DNA of 64,000 nt from Sulfitobacter sp. EhC04 (GTDB taxonomy: Bacteria > Pseudomonadota > Alphaproteobacteria > Rhodobacterales > Rhodobacteraceae): NCBI RefSeq assembly GCF_001650875.1, contig NZ_LXYI01000034.1, positions 106,412 to 170,411 on the forward strand, written 5' to 3'. The translations under genes and the position numbers were made by a program. The notes under the pieces were generated by a model. That model was given only the letters and a program-made list of their open reading frames with translations. It ran no database searches and was not told where the DNA came from. Of this stretch, positions 49,725 to 58,254 are shown piece after piece (the first letter of the stretch is position 1; each line of letters begins with the position of its first letter).

Positions 49725-51005
49725 ATGACCGATGACACCAAGGCATCATCGACACGCCGCAGCTTTCTGCGCAATGCAGCGGCTGCCGGTGCCGGTGCGT
49801 TTGCCGCTGGCACGGCGCGGGCCCAAACGCCTGACCCGCTGATCACCGAAATCCAGCCCTGGGCACAGGAATTCGGTGACGGTGTGGATGCGACCCCCTA
49901 TGGCCTGCCGATCCGGTTCGAAGATGACGTGATCCGCCGCAATGTGGATTGGCTGACCGCCGATACCGTCAGTTCCATCAACTTCACCCCGATTCACGCG
50001 CTGGACGGCACGATCACCCCGCAGGGCTGCGCTTTTGAACGGCACCACTCGGGCGCGATTGAGCTGCGCAAGGAAGATTACCGGCTGATGATCAACGGGC
50101 TGGTCGATCAACCGCTGGTCTTCACCTACGCCGATCTGGAACGCTTCCCGCGCGAGAACCACGTCTATTTCTGCGAATGCGCGGCCAATACCGGGATGGA
50201 ATGGGCCGGCGCACAACTGAACGGCGCACAGTTCACCCACGGCATGATCCACAACATGGAATACACCGGCGTGCCACTGCGCAGCATGCTGGAGGAAGCG
50301 GGGCTGGATGCCGCTGGTGACCTCAAGGACAAATGGGTCTTTGTGGAAGGGGCCGATGCGTCTTCCAACGGGCGGTCCATCCCGATGGAAAAGGCCCTGG
50401 ACGATGTGCTCATCGCGTTCAAGGCCAACGGCGAGGCATTGCGTAAAGAGCACGGGTATCCAGTGCGCCTCGTCGTGCCAGGGTGGGAAGGCAACATGTG
50501 GGTCAAATGGATCCGCCGGATCGAGGTCACCGATGGCCCGGTGGAAAGCCGCGAGGAAACATCGAAATACACCGATACGCTGGCCGATGGCACCAGCCGC
50601 AAATGGACATGGGCGATGGATGCAAAATCCGTTGTCACGTCGCCCAGCCCGCAGGCCCCGATTGCCCACGGCTCCGGCCCGCTGGTGATTACCGGCCTGG
50701 CCTGGTCCGGGCGCGGTGCGATTACCCGCGTCGATGTTTCCAGGGACGGCGGCATGACATGGGAAACCGCGCGCCTGGCCAGGCCGGGGGAAAAGATGGC
50801 GCTGACGCGCTTCTACCTGGACACCACCTGGGACGGACAAGAGATGATGCTGCAATCACGCGCCATGGACGACACCGGCTATGTCCAGCCGACCAAGGCG
50901 CAACTGCGCGCGGTGCGCGGGCTGAATTCGATCTATCACAACAATTGCATCCAGACATGGCTGGTGCGCGCCAACGGGGAGGCGGAGAATGTCGAGGTTT
51001 CTTAA
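49725..51005 (+). CDS. soxC: SoxC, sulfane dehydrogenase molybdenum subunit
   Basis: 426-aa molybdopterin subunit of the Sox(CD)2 complex that oxidises the SoxY-bound sulfane sulfur. A twin-arginine signal is present (STRRSFLRNAAAAGAGAFAA, 9-28). The molybdenum ligand lies in YFCECAANTGMEW (Cys152 is the usual ligand; Cys150 is extra). ATG at 49725 follows AGGGAGA; the frame is open 30 bp further upstream. It overlaps soxD by 17 bp. Presence of soxCD predicts oxidation of thiosulfate to sulfate without sulfur globules. Confidence 0.94.
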   Translation: MTDDTKASSTRRSFLRNAAAAGAGAFAAGTARAQTPDPLITEIQPWAQEFGDGVDATPYGLPIRFEDDVIRRNVDWLTADTVSSINFTPIHALDGTITPQGCAFERHHSGAIELRKEDYRLMINGLVDQPLVFTYADLERFPRENHVYFCECAANTGMEWAGAQLNGAQFTHGMIHNMEYTGVPLRSMLEEAGLDAAGDLKDKWVFVEGADASSNGRSIPMEKALDDVLIAFKANGEALRKEHGYPVRLVVPGWEGNMWVKWIRRIEVTDGPVESREETSKYTDTLADGTSRKWTWAMDAKSVVTSPSPQAPIAHGSGPLVITGLAWSGRGAITRVDVSRDGGMTWETARLARPGEKMALTRFYLDTTWDGQEMMLQSRAMDDTGYVQPTKAQLRAVRGLNSIYHNNCIQTWLVRANGEAENVEVS

Positions 51006-52029
51006 GTCCGCAGCCCTCATCACACTGCTCGCAGCCAGCGCCAGCCCCGGTCTTGCACAGGGTTTCGGCCTTGGCCGTCCCGCCCTTCCCGAAGAGATCG
51101 CGGCCTGGAACCACGACATCGGCCCCTCCGGCGCGGATCTGCCGACAGGCGCTGGCACTGTCCTTGGCGGTGAGGAAATCTTTGCCGAGAAATGCGCCTC
51201 CTGTCATGGCGACTTTGCCGAAGGCATCGGGAACTGGCCAAAACTGGCCGGGGGCAGGGGCACGCTGGACCGTGACGATCCGCTCAAGACCGTTGGGTCC
51301 TACTGGCCACATCTGACCACGGCTTTCGACTATATCCGCCGGTCCATGCCCTATGGCAACGCAGGCACGCTGACCGATGACGAGGTCTATGCGATCACCG
51401 CCTACATTTTGTATTCCAACGATCTGGTCGATGATGAATTTGAACTGTCAGATCAGAACCTGCTGGATGTGAAAATGCCCAACGCCGACGGGTTCATCGT
51501 GGATGACCGGGCCAAAGCCGAATACGCCCAATGGCAGGGGGCGCCCTGTATGGAAAACTGCAAGGACGCCCCCGCCAAGGTCACCATGCGCGCCATGGTG
51601 CTGGACGTGACCCCGCAAGAGGAAGCAGCCGAACCCGAAGCCGCCGCTGAGCCTGTCGCCGCATCCGACAGTACCGAAACTGAGCCATCGGCCGCCGCCG
51701 CCTTTGATCCGGAACTGGCCAAAGCGGGCGAGAAGGTCTTTCGCAAATGCAAATCCTGCCACCAGATCGGCGAGGGAGCCAAGAACCGATCCGGCCCGAT
51801 CCTGACCAATGTTGTGGGCGCTCCCGCCGCTGCCGTGGCCGGTTTTAAGTACTCCGGCGCGATGAAATCGGCCGCAAAGGACGGTCTGGTCTGGAACGAG
51901 GCGGAACTGTCCAGCTTTCTCGCGGCACCGAAAAGCTACATGAAAGGCACCCGGATGTCGTTTCGTGGGCTGAACAAGCAAGAAGACCTGACCGCGGTGA
52001 TTGAATACCTCAAGTCGGTCGGGAACTGA
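50989..52029 (+). CDS. soxD: SoxD, dihaem cytochrome subunit of sulfane dehydrogenase
   Basis: 346-aa periplasmic cytochrome c. The signal peptide is about 1-23 (ending PGLAQ). Haem motifs are Cys69/Cys72/His73 (CASCHGD) and Cys254/Cys257/His258 (CKSCHQ), separated by a Glu/Ala-rich linker (about 210-235). It accepts electrons from SoxC. The C-terminal domain closely resembles the first domain of the following SoxE. Confidence 0.94.
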   Translation: MSRFLKSAALITLLAASASPGLAQGFGLGRPALPEEIAAWNHDIGPSGADLPTGAGTVLGGEEIFAEKCASCHGDFAEGIGNWPKLAGGRGTLDRDDPLKTVGSYWPHLTTAFDYIRRSMPYGNAGTLTDDEVYAITAYILYSNDLVDDEFELSDQNLLDVKMPNADGFIVDDRAKAEYAQWQGAPCMENCKDAPAKVTMRAMVLDVTPQEEAAEPEAAAEPVAASDSTETEPSAAAAFDPELAKAGEKVFRKCKSCHQIGEGAKNRSGPILTNVVGAPAAAVAGFKYSGAMKSAAKDGLVWNEAELSSFLAAPKSYMKGTRMSFRGLNKQEDLTAVIEYLKSVGN

Positions 52030-52033
52030 CCCG

Positions 52034-52708
52034 GTGCCGCGGTCCGCTCTCCCGGCACTGCTGTATCTTGCCTTGCTGGGCCCGGTCGCGGCCCAGGCCG
52101 AAGGGGATGCCGAAGCGGGGGAAAAGGTATTTCGCAAATGTGCGGCCTGCCATCAGCTCGGGCCGGATGCCGAAAACCGCGTCGGCCCACATCTGAACGG
52201 TATCCATGGCCGTGTGGCGGGCACGGTCGGCGGTTTCACATATTCCGACGCCATGGTCCGGGCTGGCAAGGACGGGCTGACCTGGAGCGATCGGACCCTG
52301 GACGCCTTTATCAAGAACCCGAAGGCAATGATCCTGAAGACACGGATGAATTTCACGGGCCTGGACGACGCGCAGGACCGCGCCGATCTGCTGGCTTTTC
52401 TGCGGCGCGCCTCGGGCGACACGGCGGATGCGCCAGAAACACAGGCCCTGGACCCCGCGATCCTCGCGCTTGTGGGGGATGTGGAATACGGCGCATACTT
52501 GGCCGGTGATTGCACGACCTGCCACCAACCCGATGGGGCGGAAGATGGCATCCCATCAATTACCGGCTGGCCGGTCAAGGATTTTGTGGTGGCCATGCAC
52601 GCCTACAAGAACAAGCTCAGACCGCACCCTGTCATGCAGATGATGGCGGGCCGTCTGACGAACGAGGAGATTGCCGCGCTTGCGGCATATTTCAAGGACC
52701 TCGACTAG
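52034..52708 (+). CDS. soxE: SoxE, dihaem c-type cytochrome
   Basis: 224-aa periplasmic cytochrome. A GTG at 52034, 4 bp after soxD, gives a clean signal peptide (PALLYLALLGPVAAQA). Haem motifs are Cys36/Cys39/His40 (KCAACHQ) and a second CTTCHQ near 160. The first haem domain (YSDAM, MILKTRMNF) is akin to SoxD's C-terminal domain. In Paracoccus SoxE and the flavoprotein SoxF are encoded together, as here. Confidence 0.88.
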   Translation: MPRSALPALLYLALLGPVAAQAEGDAEAGEKVFRKCAACHQLGPDAENRVGPHLNGIHGRVAGTVGGFTYSDAMVRAGKDGLTWSDRTLDAFIKNPKAMILKTRMNFTGLDDAQDRADLLAFLRRASGDTADAPETQALDPAILALVGDVEYGAYLAGDCTTCHQPDGAEDGIPSITGWPVKDFVVAMHAYKNKLRPHPVMQMMAGRLTNEEIAALAAYFKDLD

Positions 52709-52731
52709 GGGTCGTTTCAGGGAGGAAGACC

Positions 52732-53997
52732 ATGACACTGAACAGACGTGCTTTTATCGGTACCGGGGCTGCGGCCACGGCTGCCTTGTCGGCGCCCGAT
52801 GTCTTTGCGGCGGGGCATGGCAAACCCCGCGTTGTCGTCGTGGGGGGCGGCGCAGGCGGTGCCACCGCCGCGCGCTATATCGCCAAGGACAGCAAGGGCG
52901 AAATCGACGTGATGCTGATCGAACCCACGCGCATGTACTATACCTGCTTTTTCTCGAACCTCTATCTGGGCGGGTTCAAGGAAATGGGCGATCTTGGTCA
53001 CAGCTACGGTGGGCTGGCGGCTGGTGGCGTGAATGTCGTGCATGACTGGGCCGTGGGCGTGGACCGCGATGCACGCACCGTGGCGCTCGCGGGGGGAGGT
53101 TCGGTCCCTTATGACAAGCTGATCCTCAGCCCCGGCATTGATTTCGTTGATGGCGCGGTCGAAGGCTGGGACGTAGCGGCCCAGAACGCCATGCCGCACG
53201 CCTACAAGGGCGGTTCGCAGACTGAACTGCTCAAGGCGCAGATCATGGCGATGCCCGAGGGCGGCACATTCGCGATGGTGGCACCACCGAACCCCTATCG
53301 CTGCCCCCCCGGCCCCTATGAACGGGTGTCGATGGTGGCGCACTACCTCAAGGCGAACAATCCGACTGCCAAGATCATCGTGGCCGACCCCAAGGGGAAA
53401 TTCTCCAAGCAGGCATTGTTTCAGGAAGGGTGGGGGGACCATTACTCGGGCATGATCGACTGGATCGGCGAGGAATTCGGTGGCGGCAACGTATCGGTTG
53501 ACCCGGCCGCCATGACCCTGACCATTGATGGCGAAGAAACCAAGGTCGATGTCTGCAACGTGATCCCGGCGATGAAGGCAGGCCGCATCGCGGAAATGGC
53601 AGGCGTCACCGACGGGAACTGGGCCCCGGTCAATGCCATCGACATGTCCAGCAAGGCTGATCCCGACATCTATGTGCTGGGCGATTCCGCTGAACAGGGC
53701 GACATGCCGAAATCAGGGTTCTCCGCCAATTCGCAGGCCAAGGTCTGCGCCAACGCGGTGCGCGGCGCACTGACCGGGTCCAGTGTGTTCCCGGCCCGGT
53801 ACTCCAACACCTGCTGGTCGCTGATCGATACCGATGACGGCGTCAAGGTTGGCGCAACCTATGAGGCGACGGATGAAAAGATCGCCCAGGTGGACGGCTT
53901 TATCTCCGAAACCGGGGAAAGCGCGGAACTGCGCAAGGCGACTTACGAGGAATCCGAAGGCTGGTACGCCGGGATCACCGCGGACATGTTCGGCTGA
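52732..53997 (+). CDS. soxF: SoxF, FAD-dependent sulfide dehydrogenase-type flavoprotein
   Basis: 421-aa homologue of the flavoprotein subunit of flavocytochrome c sulfide dehydrogenase. A twin-arginine-like signal (NRRAFIGTGAAATAALSAP) precedes the FAD-binding GGGAGGATAARYIAK (about 36-50). The C-terminal FAD block is IYVLGDSAEQGDMPKSGFSA. In Paracoccus SoxF has sulfide dehydrogenase activity and speeds activation of the Sox system. GGGAGGAAG precedes the ATG at 52732; the frame is open farther upstream within soxE. Confidence 0.93.
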   Translation: MTLNRRAFIGTGAAATAALSAPDVFAAGHGKPRVVVVGGGAGGATAARYIAKDSKGEIDVMLIEPTRMYYTCFFSNLYLGGFKEMGDLGHSYGGLAAGGVNVVHDWAVGVDRDARTVALAGGGSVPYDKLILSPGIDFVDGAVEGWDVAAQNAMPHAYKGGSQTELLKAQIMAMPEGGTFAMVAPPNPYRCPPGPYERVSMVAHYLKANNPTAKIIVADPKGKFSKQALFQEGWGDHYSGMIDWIGEEFGGGNVSVDPAAMTLTIDGEETKVDVCNVIPAMKAGRIAEMAGVTDGNWAPVNAIDMSSKADPDIYVLGDSAEQGDMPKSGFSANSQAKVCANAVRGALTGSSVFPARYSNTCWSLIDTDDGVKVGATYEATDEKIAQVDGFISETGESAELRKATYEESEGWYAGITADMFG

Positions 53998-54005
53998 AAC
54001 ACGCG

Positions 54006-54039
54006 ACCGGGGGCTTTGGCCTTGCCCATCGCCCCCGGT
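54006..54039 (+). terminator. Hairpin after soxF
   Basis: ACCGGGGGC (54006-54014) and GCCCCCGGT (54031-54039) form a 9-bp perfect stem around a 16-nt loop, 9 bp after the soxF stop. Only a short T-rich tail follows, so it may attenuate expression of the two downstream genes without ending transcription. Confidence 0.5.
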
Positions 54040-54081
54040 TCTCTGCTACACTTTGCAGAACGCGCGTAATGGAGACACGTC

Positions 54082-54510
54082 ATGAAACCACTTGTCCTTT
54101 CTGCATTGATCTGCTGCGCCGCCCCGGTGCTTGCACAGGAGGCGATCACTTATCCCTTCAACGGCAGCTTTGAGGACGCCACCTTCAGCGTGGAAAATGC
54201 GATTGTCGGTCAGGGTCTGGTCATTGACTATGTGAGCCATACCGGCGAAATGCTGAACCGCACCGCCGGTGATGTCGGCAGCGAAACCAAACTCTTCGAT
54301 GCGGCGGATGTGTTCCTGTTCTGCTCTGCCGTATTGTCCCGCAAAGTGATGGAGGCGGACCCGATGAACATCGCCCATTGCCCCTATGGCATCTTCGTCG
54401 CTGACCGCGAGGGTCAGGTCGTCGTGGGATATCGCAGCTACCCGCAAGGCCCGATGCAGGAGGTGCAGGCGTTGCTGGATGAGATCGTGCAAGAGGCCGT
54501 GGCCGACTGA
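54082..54510 (+). CDS. Exported DUF302-like protein of the sox cluster
   Basis: 142-aa protein with signal peptide (1-18, ending PVLAQ). The mature part (FNGSFEDATFSVENAIVGQG, then FLFCSAVLSRKVMEADPMNI and HCPYGIFVADREGQVVVGYR) has the DUF302 pattern, with cysteines near 76 and 94. DUF302 proteins are often found in sulfur-oxidation loci; no reaction is established. TGATG overlap with the next gene. A role in sulfur chemistry or redox buffering of the Sox system is inferred from position. Confidence 0.7.
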   Translation: MKPLVLSALICCAAPVLAQEAITYPFNGSFEDATFSVENAIVGQGLVIDYVSHTGEMLNRTAGDVGSETKLFDAADVFLFCSAVLSRKVMEADPMNIAHCPYGIFVADREGQVVVGYRSYPQGPMQEVQALLDEIVQEAVAD

Positions 54511-54959
54511 TGCGTGCATTTCCAGACCTGCCGCCAATCTGGTGGCTTGGCAGCATTGCCGCCATCTACCTTTTCAAATTCATCGCGCCGGGCCTGCACC
54601 CGGATATCTGGTGGCTGGATGCCCTGTCGTGGCTCGTGCTTCTTGGTGCGCTTGGCCTTGTCGTCTGGTCCGCCTGGTACTTCTTTGCCCGAAAAACCAC
54701 GATAGAGCCGCATAACACCCCGAAAACCCTGATCGTGGAGGGGCCATTTCAATGGTCCCGCAACCCGATCTACCTCGCGCTGGTGATGCTCACAGTGTCC
54801 TTTGCCATGGGAACAGGCTCGCTGCTGGGCCTTGTGCTGGCAGGCGCGCTCTGGCTTGTCCTCGACCGTCGCTTTGCCGCACCGGAAGAGGCACTGTTGC
54901 GCCAGACCTTCGGACCGGCTGCCGACGCCTATTGCGCGCGGGTCAGACGCTGGATCTGA
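54510..54959 (+). CDS. Isoprenylcysteine-carboxyl-methyltransferase-like membrane protein
   Basis: 149-aa membrane protein with about four segments and the ICMT/PEMT-type C-terminal block VEGPFQWSRNPIYLALVMLT (about 75-94) followed by EEALLRQTFG. Family members methylate a thiol or carboxyl group using SAM; bacterial members of this short type have no confirmed substrate. It is coupled to the DUF302-like gene (TGATG), so both may process a thiol or sulfur compound produced by Sox activity. Confidence 0.78.
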   Translation: MRAFPDLPPIWWLGSIAAIYLFKFIAPGLHPDIWWLDALSWLVLLGALGLVVWSAWYFFARKTTIEPHNTPKTLIVEGPFQWSRNPIYLALVMLTVSFAMGTGSLLGLVLAGALWLVLDRRFAAPEEALLRQTFGPAADAYCARVRRWI

Positions 54960-54975
54960 CGGTCGCTGACCCCGG

Positions 54976-55896
54976 TCAACCGACCCCCGGCACAAAGCGA
55001 TAGGCATCTGCGGTCTTTTCCACATGCCCGAACCCCTGCGGCAGGTGAAAGCCGATGACGCGGGTCTGTTCATGCGCCAGCTGATCCAGCAGGGCCGCCC
55101 GCGTTGTGGCGGCAAGCTGTTGGTCCTGATCCGATCCTGACAGCCACTCCGGCCTGGCAAAGGCAACATGGTGGTTGCCGATGCAATCGCCCAGGACCAT
55201 GACGGATTGCGTGCCGTCCCGCACCTCCAGCGCCATGTGACCTGGGGTATGACCGTATGTGGCGCGGGCCAGGACACCCGGCAAGACCTCGTCGCCGTCA
55301 TCGAACAAGGTCACGTCCTCTTCGATCATCCGCAAACGCCGCTCCGCCCCCACCGCAAAGGCAACCCGCGCCTCGCCGATCTGATCGACCGTTTCGGGAT
55401 CAAGCCAATAGTCCCATTCCGCCCGGCCCATCATATAGCGCGCGCCGGTAAACAGCGGGTCGCCGAAATCATCCAGCAGACCCCACAGGTGGTCAGGGTG
55501 GCCATGGGTAAAAACCACATCCGTCACCTCTTCTGGCGCGACTCCCAATGCGTCAAGCGATGCGCCCAGGGTTCCGGCGGTCGCCGCAAAATCCGAGCCT
55601 GCGCCGACATCGAACAACACCGTCCGGTCACCGCTGCGCATCAGGGTCACATTGCAGGGTGGTGTCAGTACGTCAGGCGAAATGCCCTGCGCATCCAGCA
55701 CGGCCTGCAATTCATCCTTGGGCATCGGATCAAAGACAAAGCTGCCCGGCAGGGCAAGCGCGCCGTCGCTGACCACATCAAGCCGGACCTTGCCCAGATC
55801 AATCTGCGCATGTCCGGCCCGTGGCCCAAGGCCAAATCCGGTCATGCCCGCCGCACCGATGCTGCCTGCGACAAAACTCCGCCTGGTGATAGACAT
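54976..55896 (-). CDS. SoxG/SoxH-type periplasmic metallohydrolase
   Basis: 306-aa metallo-beta-lactamase-fold protein exported by a twin-arginine-like signal (ITRRSFVAGSIGAAG, 3-17). The zinc motif is HGHPDH (in VVFTHGHPDHLWG, near 130), with later ligands in YGHTPGHMAL and VLGDCIGNHH. SoxG and SoxH of Paracoccus are zinc hydrolases of this kind encoded at the end of the sox cluster; thiol ester hydrolysis has been proposed. ATG at 55896 follows GGGGAG. Here the gene is inverted relative to soxF and has its own putative SoxR operator 22 bp upstream. Confidence 0.85.
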   Translation of the reverse strand: MSITRRSFVAGSIGAAGMTGFGLGPRAGHAQIDLGKVRLDVVSDGALALPGSFVFDPMPKDELQAVLDAQGISPDVLTPPCNVTLMRSGDRTVLFDVGAGSDFAATAGTLGASLDALGVAPEEVTDVVFTHGHPDHLWGLLDDFGDPLFTGARYMMGRAEWDYWLDPETVDQIGEARVAFAVGAERRLRMIEEDVTLFDDGDEVLPGVLARATYGHTPGHMALEVRDGTQSVMVLGDCIGNHHVAFARPEWLSGSDQDQQLAATTRAALLDQLAHEQTRVIGFHLPQGFGHVEKTADAYRFVPGVG

Positions 55897-55917
55897 CGCC
55901 TGCTCCCCTCTCAAGAA

Positions 55918-55936
55918 ATTCGTAACTTTGAATATG
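55918..55936. promoter_or_regulatory. Putative SoxR operator upstream of the SoxG/H-type gene
   Basis: ATTCGTAACTTTGAATATG has the same spacing and 14 of the 15 fixed bases of the soxX site (ATTCG, 4 bp, TTTGAAT, W, TG). Its presence on this separately transcribed gene supports co-regulation with the main sox operon. Confidence 0.65.
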
Positions 55937-55975
55937 AAGGGGCGGGAGGCAAAGCGCAAGCCTGCCGGGGCGCGC

Positions 55976-56287
55976 TCAGGCGATATGCTGGATCGTCGAA
56001 AACCCTTCGAACACCGGAGCACCCTCATGCAGCTTTGCCGTGGTGCCCGCGCTCTTGTGCGAGGCCCGGAAGGCGTCGCTGCGGGTCCAGTTGCGAAAGG
56101 CCTCCTCCGACGCCCAGACCGTATGCGAGGCAAACAGCACCTTGCCGTCATTTTCGGGGCCACGCAGCATGTGAAATTCCACAAAGCCCTCCATCTCCTT
56201 GAGATGGCTGTCGCGGCCCAGCCAGAGCGCCTCAAAGGCTTCGGCGTTTTCCGACGGCACGGTAAAACGGTTCATCGCGATATACAT
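55976..56287 (-). CDS. IsdG-family haem-degrading monooxygenase
   Basis: 103-aa ferredoxin-like protein of the antibiotic biosynthesis monooxygenase (ABM) fold. The Asn-Trp-His triad of IsdG-type haem oxygenases is at the expected positions: Asn6 (YIAMNRF), Trp67 (FRNWTRS) and His77 (RASHKSA). It should open haem to release iron in the cytoplasm. It is the last gene of a minus-strand group with a ChaN-like protein (9 bp) and a ferric-iron binding protein, supporting an iron/haem role. Confidence 0.85.
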   Translation of the reverse strand: MYIAMNRFTVPSENAEAFEALWLGRDSHLKEMEGFVEFHMLRGPENDGKVLFASHTVWASEEAFRNWTRSDAFRASHKSAGTTAKLHEGAPVFEGFSTIQHIA

Positions 56288-56296
56288 GACAGGTCC

Positions 56297-57115
56297 TTAC
56301 TTGTTGAATGCGGCGCAGGGGTCTGGCCTGTCCGCCGGGGCGGTGACGATGGTGGTATCATAACGCGGATCACCGCCCTCTGCGGGGGCCTCGACAAAGC
56401 CCACCACATGCACTGTGGTATCGGGGGCGGCGCGGGCGATCAGCGCGGGCATGGCCCAGTCCTTGCGCGCATGCCCGTTGCCGGTGATCACCACCACAGG
56501 CGCGCCATAGGTGGCAAGCGCCTCTAACGTCGTTGCGGAAAAGGCGGCGTCGCGCAGGCGCTGCGCCTCGACCATGCCGCCCATCATCTCCATCGGCATC
56601 GCCTCGCAATGCGCGGCGAACTGCAATGCCGCGCGCGCCTCCTGCTCCGCCTGCGGCAAGGGGGCGTCCAGACCGAAACGGCCCGCCTCGGCCCCAAGCA
56701 CCTCGGCTGCACCGCTCTCGAATGCGGCCCGCACGCGGTCGCGGGGCAAGGCTGCGCCGAACACCGGCGTCTGCCCTGCCGCCTCGAACACCGGACGGTA
56801 CAGCGCAAAGTCCGGCCAGCCCGATTCGGCCCAGCCAATCTGTTGTGCCAGCGCATCCAGATCGCTGCGACTGTCGGCATTGACCTGCGCGGCCTGATCC
56901 GGTGTCAGCATTTCGAAAACAACGGCCCTCGGCGCGATCTCTGCCATCAGCTTTGCCTGTCCAAGGTGATGTGCGGCGTTGTCGTGGACCTCGCCCAGGA
57001 GGACGATATCGGCGGCCCGCATCCGCGCAATGTCATCGGCGTCAACCTCTGCGATGGCGGCATTGGCCGCAACGGCGGCCAGACAGGCTGTCAGCATGTG
57101 ACGAAAGTGGCGCAT
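56297..57115 (-). CDS. ChaN-like haem-binding/iron-regulated protein
   Basis: 272-aa exported protein of the ChaN (DUF399) family. The signal peptide is about 1-22 (AANAAIA). Family motifs are LLGEVHDNAAHHLGQAKLMA (about 38-57) and VVITGNGHARKDWAMP (about 216-231). ChaN of Campylobacter is a haem-binding outer-membrane lipoprotein; no lipobox is evident here, so it may be soluble. The ATG at 57115 gives the signal peptide; upstream in-frame codons do not. Position between IsdG-type and iron-binding genes fits haem or iron acquisition. Confidence 0.82.
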   Translation of the reverse strand: MRHFRHMLTACLAAVAANAAIAEVDADDIARMRAADIVLLGEVHDNAAHHLGQAKLMAEIAPRAVVFEMLTPDQAAQVNADSRSDLDALAQQIGWAESGWPDFALYRPVFEAAGQTPVFGAALPRDRVRAAFESGAAEVLGAEAGRFGLDAPLPQAEQEARAALQFAAHCEAMPMEMMGGMVEAQRLRDAAFSATTLEALATYGAPVVVITGNGHARKDWAMPALIARAAPDTTVHVVGFVEAPAEGGDPRYDTTIVTAPADRPDPCAAFNK

Positions 57116-57234
57116 ATCAGCCCCCCTGCAAGATCGGACACGGCTGTCCATGCAAAAGGGCCGCAGCTGCGCGGCCCCCCCCCTGTGACGTCGCATCCGG
57201 GCGCGGGTTTGCCCGCCCGGATGCGACCCTTGGC

Positions 57235-58254
57235 TTACTTCCAGCCGACTGCGTTAAAGATCTTCTGCGCTTCGGGCAGGTTCTGGGCCACGGCAGACAG
57301 GTTCACCTCATCCGCCTTGAACTCGCCCAGCTTCGCCACGCTCTCGCTCAGCGGGACGCCCGCGACCGTCGGGAATTCGTCGTTCCCGGCAGAGAAATAT
57401 TCCTGCGCCTGTTCCGACGCGAGGTACTCAAGGAACTTCACCGCATTCTCGCGGTTCGGTGCATGGGCTGCCACGCCGCCGCCCGACAGGTTCATATGCG
57501 CCCCTTCGGCATCCTGCGCCGGAAAGATCCAGCCGATGCGATCGACTTCTGCGGTCACGCCGTCCACGTCGGTGCGCAGCGCGCGGGCAAAGTAATAGCT
57601 GTTGGCGATGGAAATTTCGCATTGCCCGGAAACAAGCCCGCGCAGCTGGTCGGTGTCCCCGCCTTCGGGGTCGCGGGCAAAGTTGGCCACCACACCGGCG
57701 GCCCAGTCACGCGCCGCTTCCGCGCCGTGGTTCTCGATCACCGAGGCAAGCAGCGTCTGGCTGTAGACGTTGGTGGAGGAGCGGTGGCACACCATGCCCT
57801 TGTACTTGGGGTCTGCCAGCGACAGATAGTCCATCGGCGGCTCGGTCACATCGTTCTTGTCGTAAAAGATGATCCGCGCACGCTGGGAAAATCCGAACCA
57901 CTGGTTGTCGCTGTCCTGCAGGTTGGCGGGAATGCGGTCTTCCAGAATGTCGCTGTCGACGGTTTGCAGAACGCCGGCATCCTTGGCCCGTTGCAGGCGC
58001 GAGGTATCGACCGTCAGCAGCACGTCGGCAGGAGAATTGGCCCCTTCCGCCTGCATCCGCGCGATCAGCTCGTCCGCGTTGCCTTCGATCCGGTTGACGG
58101 TGATGCCGGTCTGTTCGGTAAAGTCGGAATACAACCGTTCGTCGGTGTCATAGTGGCGCGAGGAATACAGGTTCACATCCCCCTCGGCGGCAGCACTGCC
58201 AGCGACCAGAACGGCGGTCAGGGCAAGGGGGGTAAAACGTACGTTGAATGGCAT
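57235..58254 (-). CDS. Ferric-iron ABC transporter substrate-binding protein, FbpA/FutA type
   Basis: 339-aa periplasmic protein. The signal peptide is 1-23 (AGSAAA before EGDV). The fold-defining start VNLYSSRHYDTDERLYSDFT and the C-terminal iron-ligand tyrosine pair in ISIANSYYFARAL (near 216-228) are those of ferric-binding proteins. The permease and ATPase genes are not adjacent, so it is either an orphan or works with components elsewhere. A 119-bp gap separates it from the ChaN-like gene. Confidence 0.9.
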   Translation of the reverse strand: MPFNVRFTPLALTAVLVAGSAAAEGDVNLYSSRHYDTDERLYSDFTEQTGITVNRIEGNADELIARMQAEGANSPADVLLTVDTSRLQRAKDAGVLQTVDSDILEDRIPANLQDSDNQWFGFSQRARIIFYDKNDVTEPPMDYLSLADPKYKGMVCHRSSTNVYSQTLLASVIENHGAEAARDWAAGVVANFARDPEGGDTDQLRGLVSGQCEISIANSYYFARALRTDVDGVTAEVDRIGWIFPAQDAEGAHMNLSGGGVAAHAPNRENAVKFLEYLASEQAQEYFSAGNDEFPTVAGVPLSESVAKLGEFKADEVNLSAVAQNLPEAQKIFNAVGWK

